From JAJDIA01 sp031555145 (lineage in GTDB: Bacteria > Bacteroidota > Bacteroidia > Bacteroidales > Tannerellaceae): a stretch of DNA of 64,000 nt. Position numbers and translations under genes: made by a program. The notes below the pieces were generated by a model. It was not told where the DNA came from. It ran no database searches and saw only the letters and a list, made by a program, of their open reading frames with translations. The stretch lies in the NCBI GenBank assembly GCA_031555145.1, contig JAVBUR010000096.1, positions 1-64,000 of the forward strand. The letters run 5' to 3'. Below, one piece after another: positions 44,401-52,505 of this stretch (its first letter is position 1; the number at the start of each line of letters is the position of its first letter).

Positions 44401-44645
44401 CCAGTTTCATCAAACTACGTGAATTGTCCCTCGGCTACACCTTCCCCAAGACGTTGCTCGGTCGGCAGAACATAGTGAAAGGTGCTACCGTCTCGCTCAT
44501 AGCCCGCAACCTCTGGACGCTGCTCAAATATACCGACAACATCGACCCGGAATCGGCCTACAACAATACAAACGGGCAGGGGCTGGAATTGAACGGTTAC
44601 CCGGCCACCCGGAACATCGGTTTCAATGTCAATATCAAATTCTAA
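41424..44645 (+). CDS. SusC/RagA-family TonB-linked outer-membrane protein
   Basis: The 1073-residue transporter of a glycan or peptide uptake pair. A signal peptide (residues 1-28, ending AVAQAAP) precedes a carboxypeptidase-D-like domain (ITGVVKDVTGEPVIGASVSVKGT), a TonB-box region (LSELVVTALGIKRQKRSLGYS), a plug (GNALSGKIAGVTV, VIRGNASLTGNNQPLYVVDG, VLKGTAASALYGYRGGNGAI) and a 22-strand barrel. The start at 41424 is chosen because the 33 codons before it encode an AT-rich stretch unlike a signal peptide and lie in the likely leader. susD follows 18 bases later. No anti-sigma, hybrid kinase or glycosidase adjoins, so the substrate is unknown. Confidence 0.95.
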   Translation: MKSKDSYVIFFKHLCVISGLCCSIAVAQAAPTERTATERPYAVLPANAERQGITQQGRKITGVVKDVTGEPVIGASVSVKGTTIGNVTGINGEFALDVPDNAILTVSYIGYTSQNIDTKGQSVFNIVLKEDTQQLSELVVTALGIKRQKRSLGYSTTTVGGDDFSEVRDPNLGNALSGKIAGVTVAGNATGPGGSSRVVIRGNASLTGNNQPLYVVDGVPFDNTNMGSSGQWGGLDLGDGLSNISPDDIADIQVLKGTAASALYGYRGGNGAILITTKSGRKGEPVTIEFNNSLTFNTIYDYRDFQTVFGQGSEGQRPMSADVAKATEVASWGERMDGGKAINFLGNEYAYSPVDNWSSFYRTGVSDATSLALSGAGEKISYRFGVSNLYEKGILPNAHISQQGMNMNTTYDIMKNLHLSVNANYIFEANQGRASLSDGNGSTNASLLYRANTFDIRWMERENADAAWGTSADGKELIGGTNVYFNNPYWLQYRKINTTNKNRLTGGITLKYDLFEWLYIQGAVTRDGYSFEFRNVQPYGAAADPSGYLEEYEKNYSEMNLNYLIGFNKEFGDWTIGATLGGNRQRNILKQWGTDGNIKSFLVPGFESANNISNRIYKKDYTEYRVNSVYATADFGWKNQVFLNLTGRNDWFSTLDPDNNHYFYPSVSLSWVFSDSFKVPDWFTYGKIRGSYASASNGTNPYQNYLTYKLMGYKIDGNSVATVNNSTLPNSNLKPVRISEWEVGLNLAFFDNRLSLDAAYYIKNTKDDIAQVSTSNASGFTSAIQNIGEIQNNGVELMLNVVPVHTSSFNWNSTFNIAYNNSEVKFLGDGVTSLSIDGATARSGNVSVRNIVGEPYGELVGFKYLRDDGGNIVYKDGIPQATSETYNLGSGVYKVTGGWRNEFTWKDWTLAFLLDFKAGAYLFSGTNYNLYSNGLHKNTLQGRGNDGKGTITGQGVMQDAAGNYVPNTVAVSAQSYWQGIVSNNIGEEFIYNASFIKLRELSLGYTFPKTLLGRQNIVKGATVSLIARNLWTLLKYTDNIDPESAYNNTNGQGLELNGYPATRNIGFNVNIKF

Positions 44646-44663
44646 TTTAAACAGTACAGTAAG

Positions 44664-46265
44664 ATGAAAAAAGCAATCATATATGCATCCGTTGCACTCT
44701 CCCTGACAGTTGGGGCGACCAGTTGCAGCGACTTCGGCGATGTGAACAATGATCCCGAACAGATGACACCCGAGGTATTGGACTTCCGCCTCGTCTTCAC
44801 CGGCGTACAGGCACAGGCCTGCGGTTCGGACTGGGACGTATGGCGAAACGGACTAATCTATAGCGCCAACATGATGCAACACACCACCTCGGTCGACTGG
44901 CAGCATGGCGTGTTCTATACCTACTCCGACGGCTATAACTCGGCCTATTGGGATGGCCTTTACAGTGGCGACCGCGGCGTCTTGCGCGACGTGCGCCTCA
45001 CGATGAACGCCTGGCAGAACAAGACCGGTTACGAGAATGAATACCAGATGTGCCGTATCATGCGTGCCTACATCTTCCACCGGATGACCGACCTTTATGG
45101 CGACATTCCCTACTCCGAAGCCTCCCAAGGTGCCGAAGGAATCAACTATCCGAAATACGATGCCCAGAAGGATATCTACAACGACCTGCTGAAAGAACTC
45201 GATGAAGCACAGGCAGCCCTCAACCCGTCGGCCACCTCGCAGATCGGCTCGCAGGATCTCATCTATGGCGGCGATGTGGCGAAATGGAAGAAGTTTGCCA
45301 ATTCCCTCATGCTGCGTATGGCTATGCGTCTGACGAAGGTAGATCCGGCCACCGCCCAGACCTGGGTGCAGAAAGCCGTAGCCAACGGCCTCTTTGCCAA
45401 CGCCACCGATAATGCCATGGTACGCCATACCGACGGCTCCGGCCTCGACGACGGCTCCGAACCCTATGGCAAAGTCTTTGCCCACGAAGACCCACAGGCA
45501 TTCTACCTGAGCGAAACCTTCGTCAACCTGCTGAAGAATACGGGCGACCCGCGTCTCTCGCTCATCGCCACCGTCTGCCAGAATCCGGGCGAAAAATGGG
45601 AAGGTAACTTCGACTTCGGTAACACCTCTCCGGATAAACAGGTCGGACTCCCGGTCGGCTACGACACCAACGGGGGTGCCTGGGATATATCCACCGCTCC
45701 GGGCTATCCGGGCGCCAATTGGCGGAGCTATTACTCGCTGCCTAACCGCTATACCTATGCCCGTCCGGATGTGCCGACGATGCTCCTCACCTATACCGAA
45801 AACCAGCTCCTGCTGGCCGAAGCCGCCGTCCGGGGCTGGGTAACGGATAAAAGTGCTGAAGCCTACTACCAGGCCGGTGTCCGGGCAGCCATGGAACAGT
45901 TTGCGTTCTATCCGGCAGCCAAGTCGCTCTACGACACCTACCTGACGCCGTCGGCCATCGACGCTTACCTGACGGCTCATCCGTTCAACACCGCGACCGC
46001 CCTGGAGCAGATCCATACGCAGTATTACATCACCACCTTCGCCGACGAATATGAAACCTTTGCCAACTGGCGCCGCACCGGCTATCCCACCCTCACCCCC
46101 GTGAACAAAGGATACCCCACGACCGTCACCAATGGCACCATCCCCCGTCGTTTCACTTACCCCGTCTCCGAAAGCCAAAGCAATGCCGCGAACTACCAGG
46201 ATGCTGTTTCCCGCCTTACCGGTGGCGACAAAATGACCTCCCGCGTATGGTGGGATGTCCAATAA
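44664..46265 (+). CDS. SusD/RagB-family surface lipoprotein (SusD-like_2)
   Basis: The 533-residue lid lipoprotein of the SusCD pair: lipobox GATSC (Cys21) followed by SDFGDVNNDPEQ. The helical TPR-like core of the SusD-like_2 group follows (WDGLYSGDRGVLRDV, FHRMTDLYGDIPYSEA, VAKWKKFANSLMLRMAMRLT, LLLAEAAVRGW, FANWRRTGYP). It captures substrate and closes over the SusC barrel. A perfect 13-pair terminator ends the operon directly after it. This SusD subgroup is often seen in pairs lacking adjacent enzymes. Confidence 0.95.
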   Translation: MKKAIIYASVALSLTVGATSCSDFGDVNNDPEQMTPEVLDFRLVFTGVQAQACGSDWDVWRNGLIYSANMMQHTTSVDWQHGVFYTYSDGYNSAYWDGLYSGDRGVLRDVRLTMNAWQNKTGYENEYQMCRIMRAYIFHRMTDLYGDIPYSEASQGAEGINYPKYDAQKDIYNDLLKELDEAQAALNPSATSQIGSQDLIYGGDVAKWKKFANSLMLRMAMRLTKVDPATAQTWVQKAVANGLFANATDNAMVRHTDGSGLDDGSEPYGKVFAHEDPQAFYLSETFVNLLKNTGDPRLSLIATVCQNPGEKWEGNFDFGNTSPDKQVGLPVGYDTNGGAWDISTAPGYPGANWRSYYSLPNRYTYARPDVPTMLLTYTENQLLLAEAAVRGWVTDKSAEAYYQAGVRAAMEQFAFYPAAKSLYDTYLTPSAIDAYLTAHPFNTATALEQIHTQYYITTFADEYETFANWRRTGYPTLTPVNKGYPTTVTNGTIPRRFTYPVSESQSNAANYQDAVSRLTGGDKMTSRVWWDVQ

Positions 46266-46285
46266 GTATCTTCTTCACATAAAAA

Positions 46286-46319
46286 AAAGTGGCTGTCTCC
46301 CTAAAAAGACAGCCACTTT
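46286..46319 (+). terminator. Terminator of the SusCD operon
   Basis: AAAGTGGCTGTCT (46286-46298) and AGACAGCCACTTT (46307-46319) pair over 13 bases with an eight-base loop. An A-run on the left also permits termination on the minus strand. Confidence 0.9.
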
Positions 46320-46419
46320 GCATTTAATCGTTGAGTATCGGGCTATTTAATAATACGTTATTCACCACAAGCCTGCAATTTTACGTGCAGGACAACGCCT
46401 TCAAGGGTATATAAAATAA

Positions 46420-46449
46420 CAAGCCCCGACGGGATTCCGCCGGGGCTTG
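46420..46449 (-). terminator. Terminator after the Asp/Glu-tagged lipoprotein gene
   Basis: CAAGCCCCG (46420-46428) pairs with CGGGGCTTG (46441-46449), with three more pairs inside. On the minus strand an AT-rich run follows. It lies about 45 bases past the stop of the minus-strand lipoprotein gene. Confidence 0.75.
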
Positions 46450-46495
46450 GCTTATGGAGGGTAAGAACCTTACGGGGCCTTACCGGAGGGTCTTA

Positions 46496-47773
46496 TCAGA
46501 TCTTACCGCCAGAGTGTTGGGTAGCGTCTACGTTAGAATACGTAGTTACGCTACCGATGTAGCGTTTTACAACAACGACAACCGATTTGTTCTGTCCGCC
46601 TACTACGCATGCGAAGGTGAAGGTACGGGTGCAGTAGGTAGCTTCGTTCTTGTAGTGCATGATGTAACCACCGCTGATGCTGGCTGTAGTCGATGTTTCT
46701 ACAGAGAAGGTTTTAGGAGCACCGCCTTCTTCGCTCTCAACCGCGCGGGTGAGGACATCAGCCATAGTTGCCAGGTCGGCACCTGATGCACCGGCAGCCT
46801 GCAACGCCTGCGTGGGAGAAGTGGTGTATGTCCAACCACCTTTCGCTACGGTGTTAAGTGCGTAATCTACGATAGCAGCCGTCTTACCGCTGTTGTCTAC
46901 GGTCACTTCAGCCTGTCCGTTCGTCATATTGGCTTCTTTCTGTACGGCACTGGTGTTGATGTTCACCGATATTTCCAACGAGTAACCTGTATTCAGCGTC
47001 TTGGTATTGAATACGTAGTTGTCGCCACTCAGCGTAGCCGTACCTACCTTCGTCCAACCAGCCGGAGCTTTGGTCAGTACACCGCTGGTCCATACGTCAG
47101 CCGTGCTGAAACCCACGGTAGAAGTAGCCACATTTTGCCATACCAACGAGATCGGTTCGTTAAACGAGTTGATCGACGATTCGATATGCATCTCGCCCAG
47201 AGAGAGAGTACCTGCTACCGAACCTGTCTTTACAGTCGTAGAAGCTGCAACCGGTTCTACGACCGGCGTCACGCTCAGTTTAGCAGTCGATCCGGCGGGG
47301 ATAGCCCCTGCGGGGATCACCATTTCCACATCCGAATCAGCGGCCGAAGCCTTGTTACCGACCGTTGCCCCTGCCGTGCCTACCGTAGCTTCCACCCCTT
47401 TCACACTCAGCGTAGCCGAGAGGAATACGGTGCTGTGGTTAGCTGCGCTGGAAGCCACTTCAGCCGTTGCGCTGGCTGCCAGATAACCGGTCTTGCTGAA
47501 ATCTACCGTGTACGTCTTTTTATCAGCTACTGCCAATTCATACGAACCATCGTTAGCGGTTTGAACCGTTACGTCACCGGCTTTCACCGTTACGCCACCG
47601 ATACCGGCCGATGTTTCATAGTCATACACCGCACCTGCGATATAATACGCAGCGGTATCCATCGGGTCCGGTACAATTTCGGGATCATCTTCGTCATCCC
47701 CACAAGCGGTCACCACCGCCATACATGCCAAAGCCATCATCCAGGTCTGCATGTTCCAAACAAATCGTTTCAT
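46496..47773 (-). CDS. Surface lipoprotein with carboxypeptidase-regulatory-like domain
   Basis: The 425-residue lipoprotein (lipobox VVTAC, Cys24) is followed by GDDEDDPE, a strongly acidic start that resembles the export tag of surface lipoproteins in this phylum. A beta-sandwich domain (YYIAGAVYDYETSAGIGGVTVKA, DGSYELAV, VDFSKTGYLAAS) resembles carboxypeptidase-D regulatory domains. The rest is beta-rich, Ser/Thr/Ala-rich and unrecognised. It is separated from the SusCD operon by convergent terminators and precedes nothing obvious on its strand. Adhesion or surface structure is a guess only. Confidence 0.75.
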   Translation of the reverse strand: MKRFVWNMQTWMMALACMAVVTACGDDEDDPEIVPDPMDTAAYYIAGAVYDYETSAGIGGVTVKAGDVTVQTANDGSYELAVADKKTYTVDFSKTGYLAASATAEVASSAANHSTVFLSATLSVKGVEATVGTAGATVGNKASAADSDVEMVIPAGAIPAGSTAKLSVTPVVEPVAASTTVKTGSVAGTLSLGEMHIESSINSFNEPISLVWQNVATSTVGFSTADVWTSGVLTKAPAGWTKVGTATLSGDNYVFNTKTLNTGYSLEISVNINTSAVQKEANMTNGQAEVTVDNSGKTAAIVDYALNTVAKGGWTYTTSPTQALQAAGASGADLATMADVLTRAVESEEGGAPKTFSVETSTTASISGGYIMHYKNEATYCTRTFTFACVVGGQNKSVVVVVKRYIGSVTTYSNVDATQHSGGKI

Positions 47774-47822
47774 GTGTTAAAAAATTAAGTGAATAAAAAC
47801 AATTAATACTATGTATCATAAT

Positions 47823-49037
47823 TCATCTATTGCTTTTCAGCAGGAAGTAACGTATGTACTCCGGCTGATAGAAATGCTCGCTCCGGTTCTCATTCGGACG
47901 CGTCTCGTAGTAGTAGCCCATCCGTTCTTGCATATACCGGCCCGGATCTTCCCGGCTGTATTCGGCCGCAAAATACGATGCCGGGCGCAGCCTGACAGCA
48001 TGCTTCCGACTCCATTTCTTACCTGGCAGCGGTATCGTAAAATGGAAGCCTCCATTCACAATCCCTTCCACCACCATCGCATACACCCCAATGGCACACT
48101 CACCAAAGTGGCGTGTACAGTCGCCACGCACACCCACGTCGCCAAACACATAACGAGCCACCTGTGCATCGAACTGCAGGTTGTAATGCGGTTCATAGAC
48201 CGATGCCTTCACCGCCGCATCCATTCGGAAGCGGTTACTGATATACCAGTTTTTACCATCACGCAGACCCGAGTACGCCGTAGCGCCCACCGATGCACCT
48301 AACTCCAACCGTCCGTTGGCGGTACGGTAGCCGATGCCCGTCTGTCCGCCGAAGCGGTTGTCGGTAAAATTGCCTGCCGCCACATACCCGAGGAAGTTCC
48401 TCGGCAGGCGGTATTCCTGGCGGAGCGCCATCACACCCGGATGGATGCGGGCTGCTTCCCCCTGCATATTCGTGACAATAGGGAATACACCCTGTACCGT
48501 CAGCTTTGCCCCCATCCAGGGCGACATCTCCAGGGCTGGCGACAGATAGACGGCATACGAATAGATCCTGTCCAGCCGGAAGTTCTCCAGCGCCACGCCC
48601 GGATACACAACGATATCCGTCTTCCACGCCGAAGGGTTGACGGTCTTCCAGATGCCCCGCAACCGATCGGTCGCCGCATCCGTGTCATAACTCAACTGCA
48701 TGGCGGCATATACCCCGTGCAGGTCCACCTGTCCCTCCCGGTAGGCCGTCGACAGCAACTGCGGAATACGGACGGCCAACTGCGGCATCCCATTGTCGAG
48801 TACCACCAGTTCCAGTTCCTGTCCGTCGGCTACCGAAAGGGCAGCCTCGATCGCTTCGCCGATACCCCGGTAGGTGCTTCGGTAGATATTATCTTCAAAG
48901 GCAGCTGTGATCCGCCCGTTCCCTGTTGCCACCCGGATATTCTCCATCCCCAGGCGTTCCAACGCTTCCGCTACCTGCGCCTGCGCCATAAGAGGCAGCA
49001 GGAATACGATTATTGTATAGAGTCCAATCTTCTTCAT
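47823..49037 (-). CDS. YjbH-like outer-membrane protein, second chain
   Basis: A 404-residue exported protein (signal peptide ending MAQAQ) with a small alpha/beta N-terminal domain and a C-terminal beta-barrel-like half (repeated Tyr/Gly strands, GQTGIGYRTANGRLELGASVG, final aromatic YIRYFLLK). It resembles the C-terminal part of YjbH, an outer-membrane protein linked to exopolysaccharide secretion. Its ATG overlaps the stop of the preceding gene by one base (TGATG), so the two are translationally coupled. E. coli YjbH is one chain; here the family appears split in two, each with its own signal. Confidence 0.65.
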   Translation of the reverse strand: MKKIGLYTIIVFLLPLMAQAQVAEALERLGMENIRVATGNGRITAAFEDNIYRSTYRGIGEAIEAALSVADGQELELVVLDNGMPQLAVRIPQLLSTAYREGQVDLHGVYAAMQLSYDTDAATDRLRGIWKTVNPSAWKTDIVVYPGVALENFRLDRIYSYAVYLSPALEMSPWMGAKLTVQGVFPIVTNMQGEAARIHPGVMALRQEYRLPRNFLGYVAAGNFTDNRFGGQTGIGYRTANGRLELGASVGATAYSGLRDGKNWYISNRFRMDAAVKASVYEPHYNLQFDAQVARYVFGDVGVRGDCTRHFGECAIGVYAMVVEGIVNGGFHFTIPLPGKKWSRKHAVRLRPASYFAAEYSREDPGRYMQERMGYYYETRPNENRSEHFYQPEYIRYFLLKSNR

Positions 49038-49825
49038 CAGTGTAGCAGCGTATATTCATACCGGATACCACCCGCTATGGAATTAAACTCCCGCGTAAAC
49101 ACATACAGTGACACATGCCCACCCAGGCAGGCCGCCGCCCCTACATTCACTCCCTGCGAATCGTATTCAGCCATTACCGACAGCGGCTTACAGAAAGCCG
49201 GCGCATACCGCAGCCCGGCAAAAGGCCCGTCGTGTACATTATTCGTATCCTTCAGCGGCACATACCACCCGGCCGTAGCCGCCAGTGTATGCCCCCCGGC
49301 GGTGAATGTCTTCGTCACCACCCCGTAAGCCGAGGAGAACAATGTCGTCCCCACCGGGTCATTGGTACCCAGTACCAGAGCAGGCAGATACCGGCCTTCC
49401 TTCAGCACGCGGAGGCGTCCGGACAGGGAGCGGTCTTGTTGCCAGTTCCGTTCCTCCTTCCAGTCATCATACCCCTTGATAAGCGTACACCGGTAGGTCA
49501 GTTCCAGGAAAGGCAAGAAGGTGACATTCACAAAGTAGTTCCCCGTGTTATAGTCGAACCTTGCCGGCGTCATCGCCTCCGGCAGATAATTTCCCCCGAC
49601 CATAAACCGCCCGTTCTCCTGCATATCGGCAGTAGGAATAGCAAGCTGGCCGGTAGTGCCCAACATATACTGCCCCTGTACATTGCCTGCGAACAGCAAC
49701 AACATACAGACACACAGTCTTTTTAGTATGATAAAGGGGGAGATATGCCTATGCAAGCGTGATTTCAAGAACCACACCAACACCGCGGCAATGCACACAA
49801 CTATCAGAAAGAGAATAGACATCAA
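49037..49825 (-). CDS. YjbH-domain outer-membrane protein, first chain
   Basis: A 262-residue protein whose mature part starts QYMLGTTGQLAIPTADMQENGRFMVGGNYLPEA, the YjbH N-terminal pattern (small residues, PTA, then the first barrel strands). It continues with strands such as YFVNVTFLPFLELTYR and LAATAGWYVPLKD. The N-terminus has two hydrophobic segments (about 2-20 and 35-50). The second is the likely signal peptide, so the true start may lie inside the given frame. It is coupled to the second chain. The 200 bases upstream contain a TTTCGG/CCGAAA inverted repeat (49917-49935) and no recognised promoter. Confidence 0.68.
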   Translation of the reverse strand: MMSILFLIVVCIAAVLVWFLKSRLHRHISPFIILKRLCVCMLLLFAGNVQGQYMLGTTGQLAIPTADMQENGRFMVGGNYLPEAMTPARFDYNTGNYFVNVTFLPFLELTYRCTLIKGYDDWKEERNWQQDRSLSGRLRVLKEGRYLPALVLGTNDPVGTTLFSSAYGVVTKTFTAGGHTLAATAGWYVPLKDTNNVHDGPFAGLRYAPAFCKPLSVMAEYDSQGVNVGAAACLGGHVSLYVFTREFNSIAGGIRYEYTLLH

Positions 49826-50029
49826 AAGAGAGAGTCTGAGGGTGTATAAATAAAAAACAAATCAACACTACATAATAAAGGTCGTCAGTCCCAAAGAGGA
49901 TTAACAGGTATCGTTATTTCGGCAATTTACCGAAAAAAATATGAATAAATTAATAACATAACAATTTAGTTCCATAAAAGTTCTCATTTTCATATTTATT
50001 TAAAAAAACTTAATACAGATTATGCCTAA

Positions 50030-51355
50030 TCATCTATGTTTCTTTCCTTTCTTCACCTTTTTCTGATTAGAAGGTTGAACAGTGCGAGGTACCTTCGTTT
50101 GTTCTTTTTCCTGACTGATAGATGTGGCAAAGATTTCCGGCTTTTTTCCCGTCAGAGTAGGTAATGTAGATGACTTTGAACTTTCGTTATAGCTCGTAAC
50201 TTCATCTTGGAATTTATCAATATCAACAGAAATAGTAGATATCCAGCGCTCATACTCGGAACTTTTTACTTCAGTTTCCTTATTTGCATTACTCCAATAA
50301 GTACGATACCTGTAAAATGGAAAACAAAAAGGGAACAGCAATCCGTTAATCATCACAAAAGAAAAAACAAGCGCCTTAACAAACAATACCTTATTATCAA
50401 AATAATCCAAAGCTGCCAAATCAGAAAAATATGGCACAGAAGCATATTTGGCAAAATAAATCAGAGAAAAATAGGTTACCGACAAGCTTAGAACATAAGC
50501 AAAATGGGAAAAAACAAAAGTAGACCGATAGTTTGCATACTTCAACTCGAAATTTCTACAAAATTTAAGTCCCAGCACACAGGTCGGAATCACTATTGAC
50601 AGCGAAAACAGCCAAATAAAACTATCTACAGTCATACAATTAAAAAAATAATCAATCAGCACAACAACGATCCATATCGCAGCAAACAGCAATACATTCA
50701 ACCCCAAATTACTCAGACGCTCCTTCATTGGAGTTTTCTTAACAGGCCGGATCGTTTCATTATTTGACTCCACAACATGTTGCTTAGTCCTATACCAATA
50801 ATACCCCCAAACAAAAAAGCCCAAAACAGCAGATACAGAGGTAAATAAAAACAAAAACGCCAACGCATTAGAGGGTTTGACAATCCCATTGTGGATAAAT
50901 TCATCAACAACAAAGACAACAATGCAATAGAAAAAAACATAAAGAGGAGCAAAAGACTCTTCTTCTTTAATCGACAAGAAGTCAAATATTTTTTTGTATT
51001 TTTCGGATAACCAAAGACTTTCATTTATAATATTCGTTCGGATAAAAAATATATTTTGCAATATTTTTGCACCCTTCAGAGTCAACTCCCCCTTTTCTGT
51101 CTTTAGCATCAAATAATCGTTATACAACGAAGTCATTTCCATCAACTTATTGACTCTCCTATCAGCCTCATCCCTATTCGAAGCCAATATACTTTCAACA
51201 GAACTAAAAACCTGTTTTTTTATTGAGACTAATATATTATGGATAAAATTAGAGTCATTCAACAGCACACACAATACGACTATAGTAGCCAAAATCCCTA
51301 AGAAAGTCTGGCTATCTCCCAAGAAGACAGAGGAAGACACAAACAACACGTTCAT
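50030..51355 (-). CDS. Polytopic membrane protein of unknown function (accessory pair, gene 2)
   Basis: A 441-residue protein with about seven hydrophobic segments: one near residue 20, a pair around 140-185, and four between 225 and 365. There is a cytosolic helical stretch after the first segment, and the C-terminal tail of about 75 residues is hydrophilic and very basic at the end (KKVKKGKKHR). I do not recognise the family. It begins three bases after the stop of the cytosolic gene 51359-52015. AT-rich codon use sets both apart from the flanking GC-richer genes, suggesting transfer. A membrane effector with a cytosolic partner is a possible reading. Confidence 0.7.
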   Translation of the reverse strand: MNVLFVSSSVFLGDSQTFLGILATIVVLCVLLNDSNFIHNILVSIKKQVFSSVESILASNRDEADRRVNKLMEMTSLYNDYLMLKTEKGELTLKGAKILQNIFFIRTNIINESLWLSEKYKKIFDFLSIKEEESFAPLYVFFYCIVVFVVDEFIHNGIVKPSNALAFLFLFTSVSAVLGFFVWGYYWYRTKQHVVESNNETIRPVKKTPMKERLSNLGLNVLLFAAIWIVVVLIDYFFNCMTVDSFIWLFSLSIVIPTCVLGLKFCRNFELKYANYRSTFVFSHFAYVLSLSVTYFSLIYFAKYASVPYFSDLAALDYFDNKVLFVKALVFSFVMINGLLFPFCFPFYRYRTYWSNANKETEVKSSEYERWISTISVDIDKFQDEVTSYNESSKSSTLPTLTGKKPEIFATSISQEKEQTKVPRTVQPSNQKKVKKGKKHR

Positions 51356-51358
51356 TAT

Positions 51359-52015
51359 TTAAGACAAAGGGATAGAATTAGATTTAATATAGTCAAAGCT
51401 TGTATTTAAAGACTCAACACCTTTAATATTATAGAAACAGCAGATAGCCTCATGCGATTCCTTTTCTAATTCCATACGATACATTCTATTATCTCCTATC
51501 GTAAAATGGGAATAATAATCTTCAATTTTACGTCCCTTTTCCGTTTTATAAAATTTTATTTTATTCCTATAAGGAAAAATAATCTTAGAATATATGCTTT
51601 CTTTTTTAAGCCCCTCTGGATTTTCTACAATTACCTCCATTTCGGTATTATCCTTTTTAAGAAAAGTCAATAAACTTTTATACAGCCCTCCAATAGGGTT
51701 AAACGGCTTATCTCCATCATCTGTAAGATAGCCTTCTATCGCTTCAATCATAAAAAGATTATCAGCATCAGTTTCTCCCTCAGGAATAATTTCTTCATCT
51801 ATAGTCTTACTCGCCTTTATAGCAAACTCGGTACGAAAAACAGAGAACTCCCCGCAGTACATCTTGATCTTCTCGGAGTTTTCTAAAATAACCCTCATCA
51901 CAACAGCGTTATGAGCCCTATCTTCATTTAAGATAGGCACGTCAGAATTTTGCTGGACTAGTTCGGTCAACTTTTCGTAATATTTTTTCAGATCGTCAAT
52001 TGATGTTTTACACAT
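51359..52015 (-). CDS. Cytosolic protein of unknown function (accessory pair, gene 1)
   Basis: A 218-residue soluble protein with no signal or membrane segment. It has a helical N-terminal part (KKYYEKLTELVQQN) and a middle that includes NAVVMRVILENSEKIKMYCGEFSVFR. A C-terminal beta-rich portion follows. The MYCGEFSVFR stretch recalls some phospholipase-D-like and reader-type proteins, but I cannot support a family. A -7 box (CAAATTTA at 52048-52055, minus strand) with a near -33 (CAAT at 52076) lies upstream. It forms a tight operon with the membrane protein. Confidence 0.7.
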   Translation of the reverse strand: MCKTSIDDLKKYYEKLTELVQQNSDVPILNEDRAHNAVVMRVILENSEKIKMYCGEFSVFRTEFAIKASKTIDEEIIPEGETDADNLFMIEAIEGYLTDDGDKPFNPIGGLYKSLLTFLKKDNTEMEVIVENPEGLKKESIYSKIIFPYRNKIKFYKTEKGRKIEDYYSHFTIGDNRMYRMELEKESHEAICCFYNIKGVESLNTSFDYIKSNSIPLS

Positions 52016-52047
52016 AGATCAAGACATTATATAGATTGCTTTTGCTG

Positions 52048-52079
52048 CAAATTTAGTATTCTTTTTTCTGGAATGCAAT
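52048..52079 (-). promoter_or_regulatory. Probable promoter of the unknown two-gene pair
   Basis: On the minus strand ATTG (52076-52079, one mismatch to TTTG), 20-base spacer, TAAATTTG (52048-52055). The rest of 52016-52309 holds two and a half copies of AAATAATGCGC (52229-52255), repeat copy R1 and no gene. Confidence 0.45.
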
Positions 52080-52255
52080 TTTTTTGAGTATTATTTCAAA
52101 TGTTAACCACCTGATTAGCAGGCAAAATAGGCGTCATCATCACACTTTTTTCCTCTGCCTTATATCAAATAACCAAAAATATATGCGTGCTCTTTTTCAA
52201 AAGATAGTGATTCTGCGGCCAATTCCTTCAAATAATGCGCAAATAATGCGCAAAT

Positions 52256-52293
52256 CATTCCAGGACGAATGTGATCCCCTCCGACGCATCCTG
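52256..52293. repeat. Epimerase gene-end repeat, copy R1
   Basis: 38 bases nearly identical to the 3' end of the epimerase gene at 56382-56419. Read on the minus strand it encodes QDASEGITFVLE-stop. It lies directly after the deleted AbiEii toxin remnant. Confidence 0.85.
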
Positions 52294-52309
52294 TTTTCCG
52301 CCATACTCC

Positions 52310-52505
52310 TTACATATCCTCCGCGGCCTCTATTAGATCAAGCTTTATATCATCCCAATCCTTTTCTAAAAGGCATACAGGATCAGGCATCTCATCGGCA
52401 ATAGAATAATCGGTAAAATGAAGGATAAGCTCAGTCGCATCATGCTCCCATTTTAAGCAGTGGTGCGACAGTTTTATACTGTAGTCCGGTCTCTTGCATA
52501 ATCAT
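52310..52505 (-). pseudogene. AbiEii-type nucleotidyltransferase toxin, internally deleted
   Basis: The ATG overlaps the antitoxin stop by four bases (ATGA), the usual toxin position. The frame reads MIMQETGLQYKTVAPLLK and then meets a stop. In the next frame it continues WEHDATELILHFTDYSIADE and on to DDIKLDLIEAAEDM-stop, which resembles the C-terminus of AbiEii/AbiGii toxins. The middle, including the catalytic GS-DxD nucleotidyltransferase core, is missing. A large internal deletion with a frameshift fits best, leaving an antitoxin without an active toxin. Confidence 0.65.

Noticed and set aside
44853..46262. Long open frame (469 codons) on the minus strand across susD
   Set aside because: It mirrors the susD gene, has low-complexity composition, no recognisable domain and no leader; an antisense shadow of GC-rich codons.
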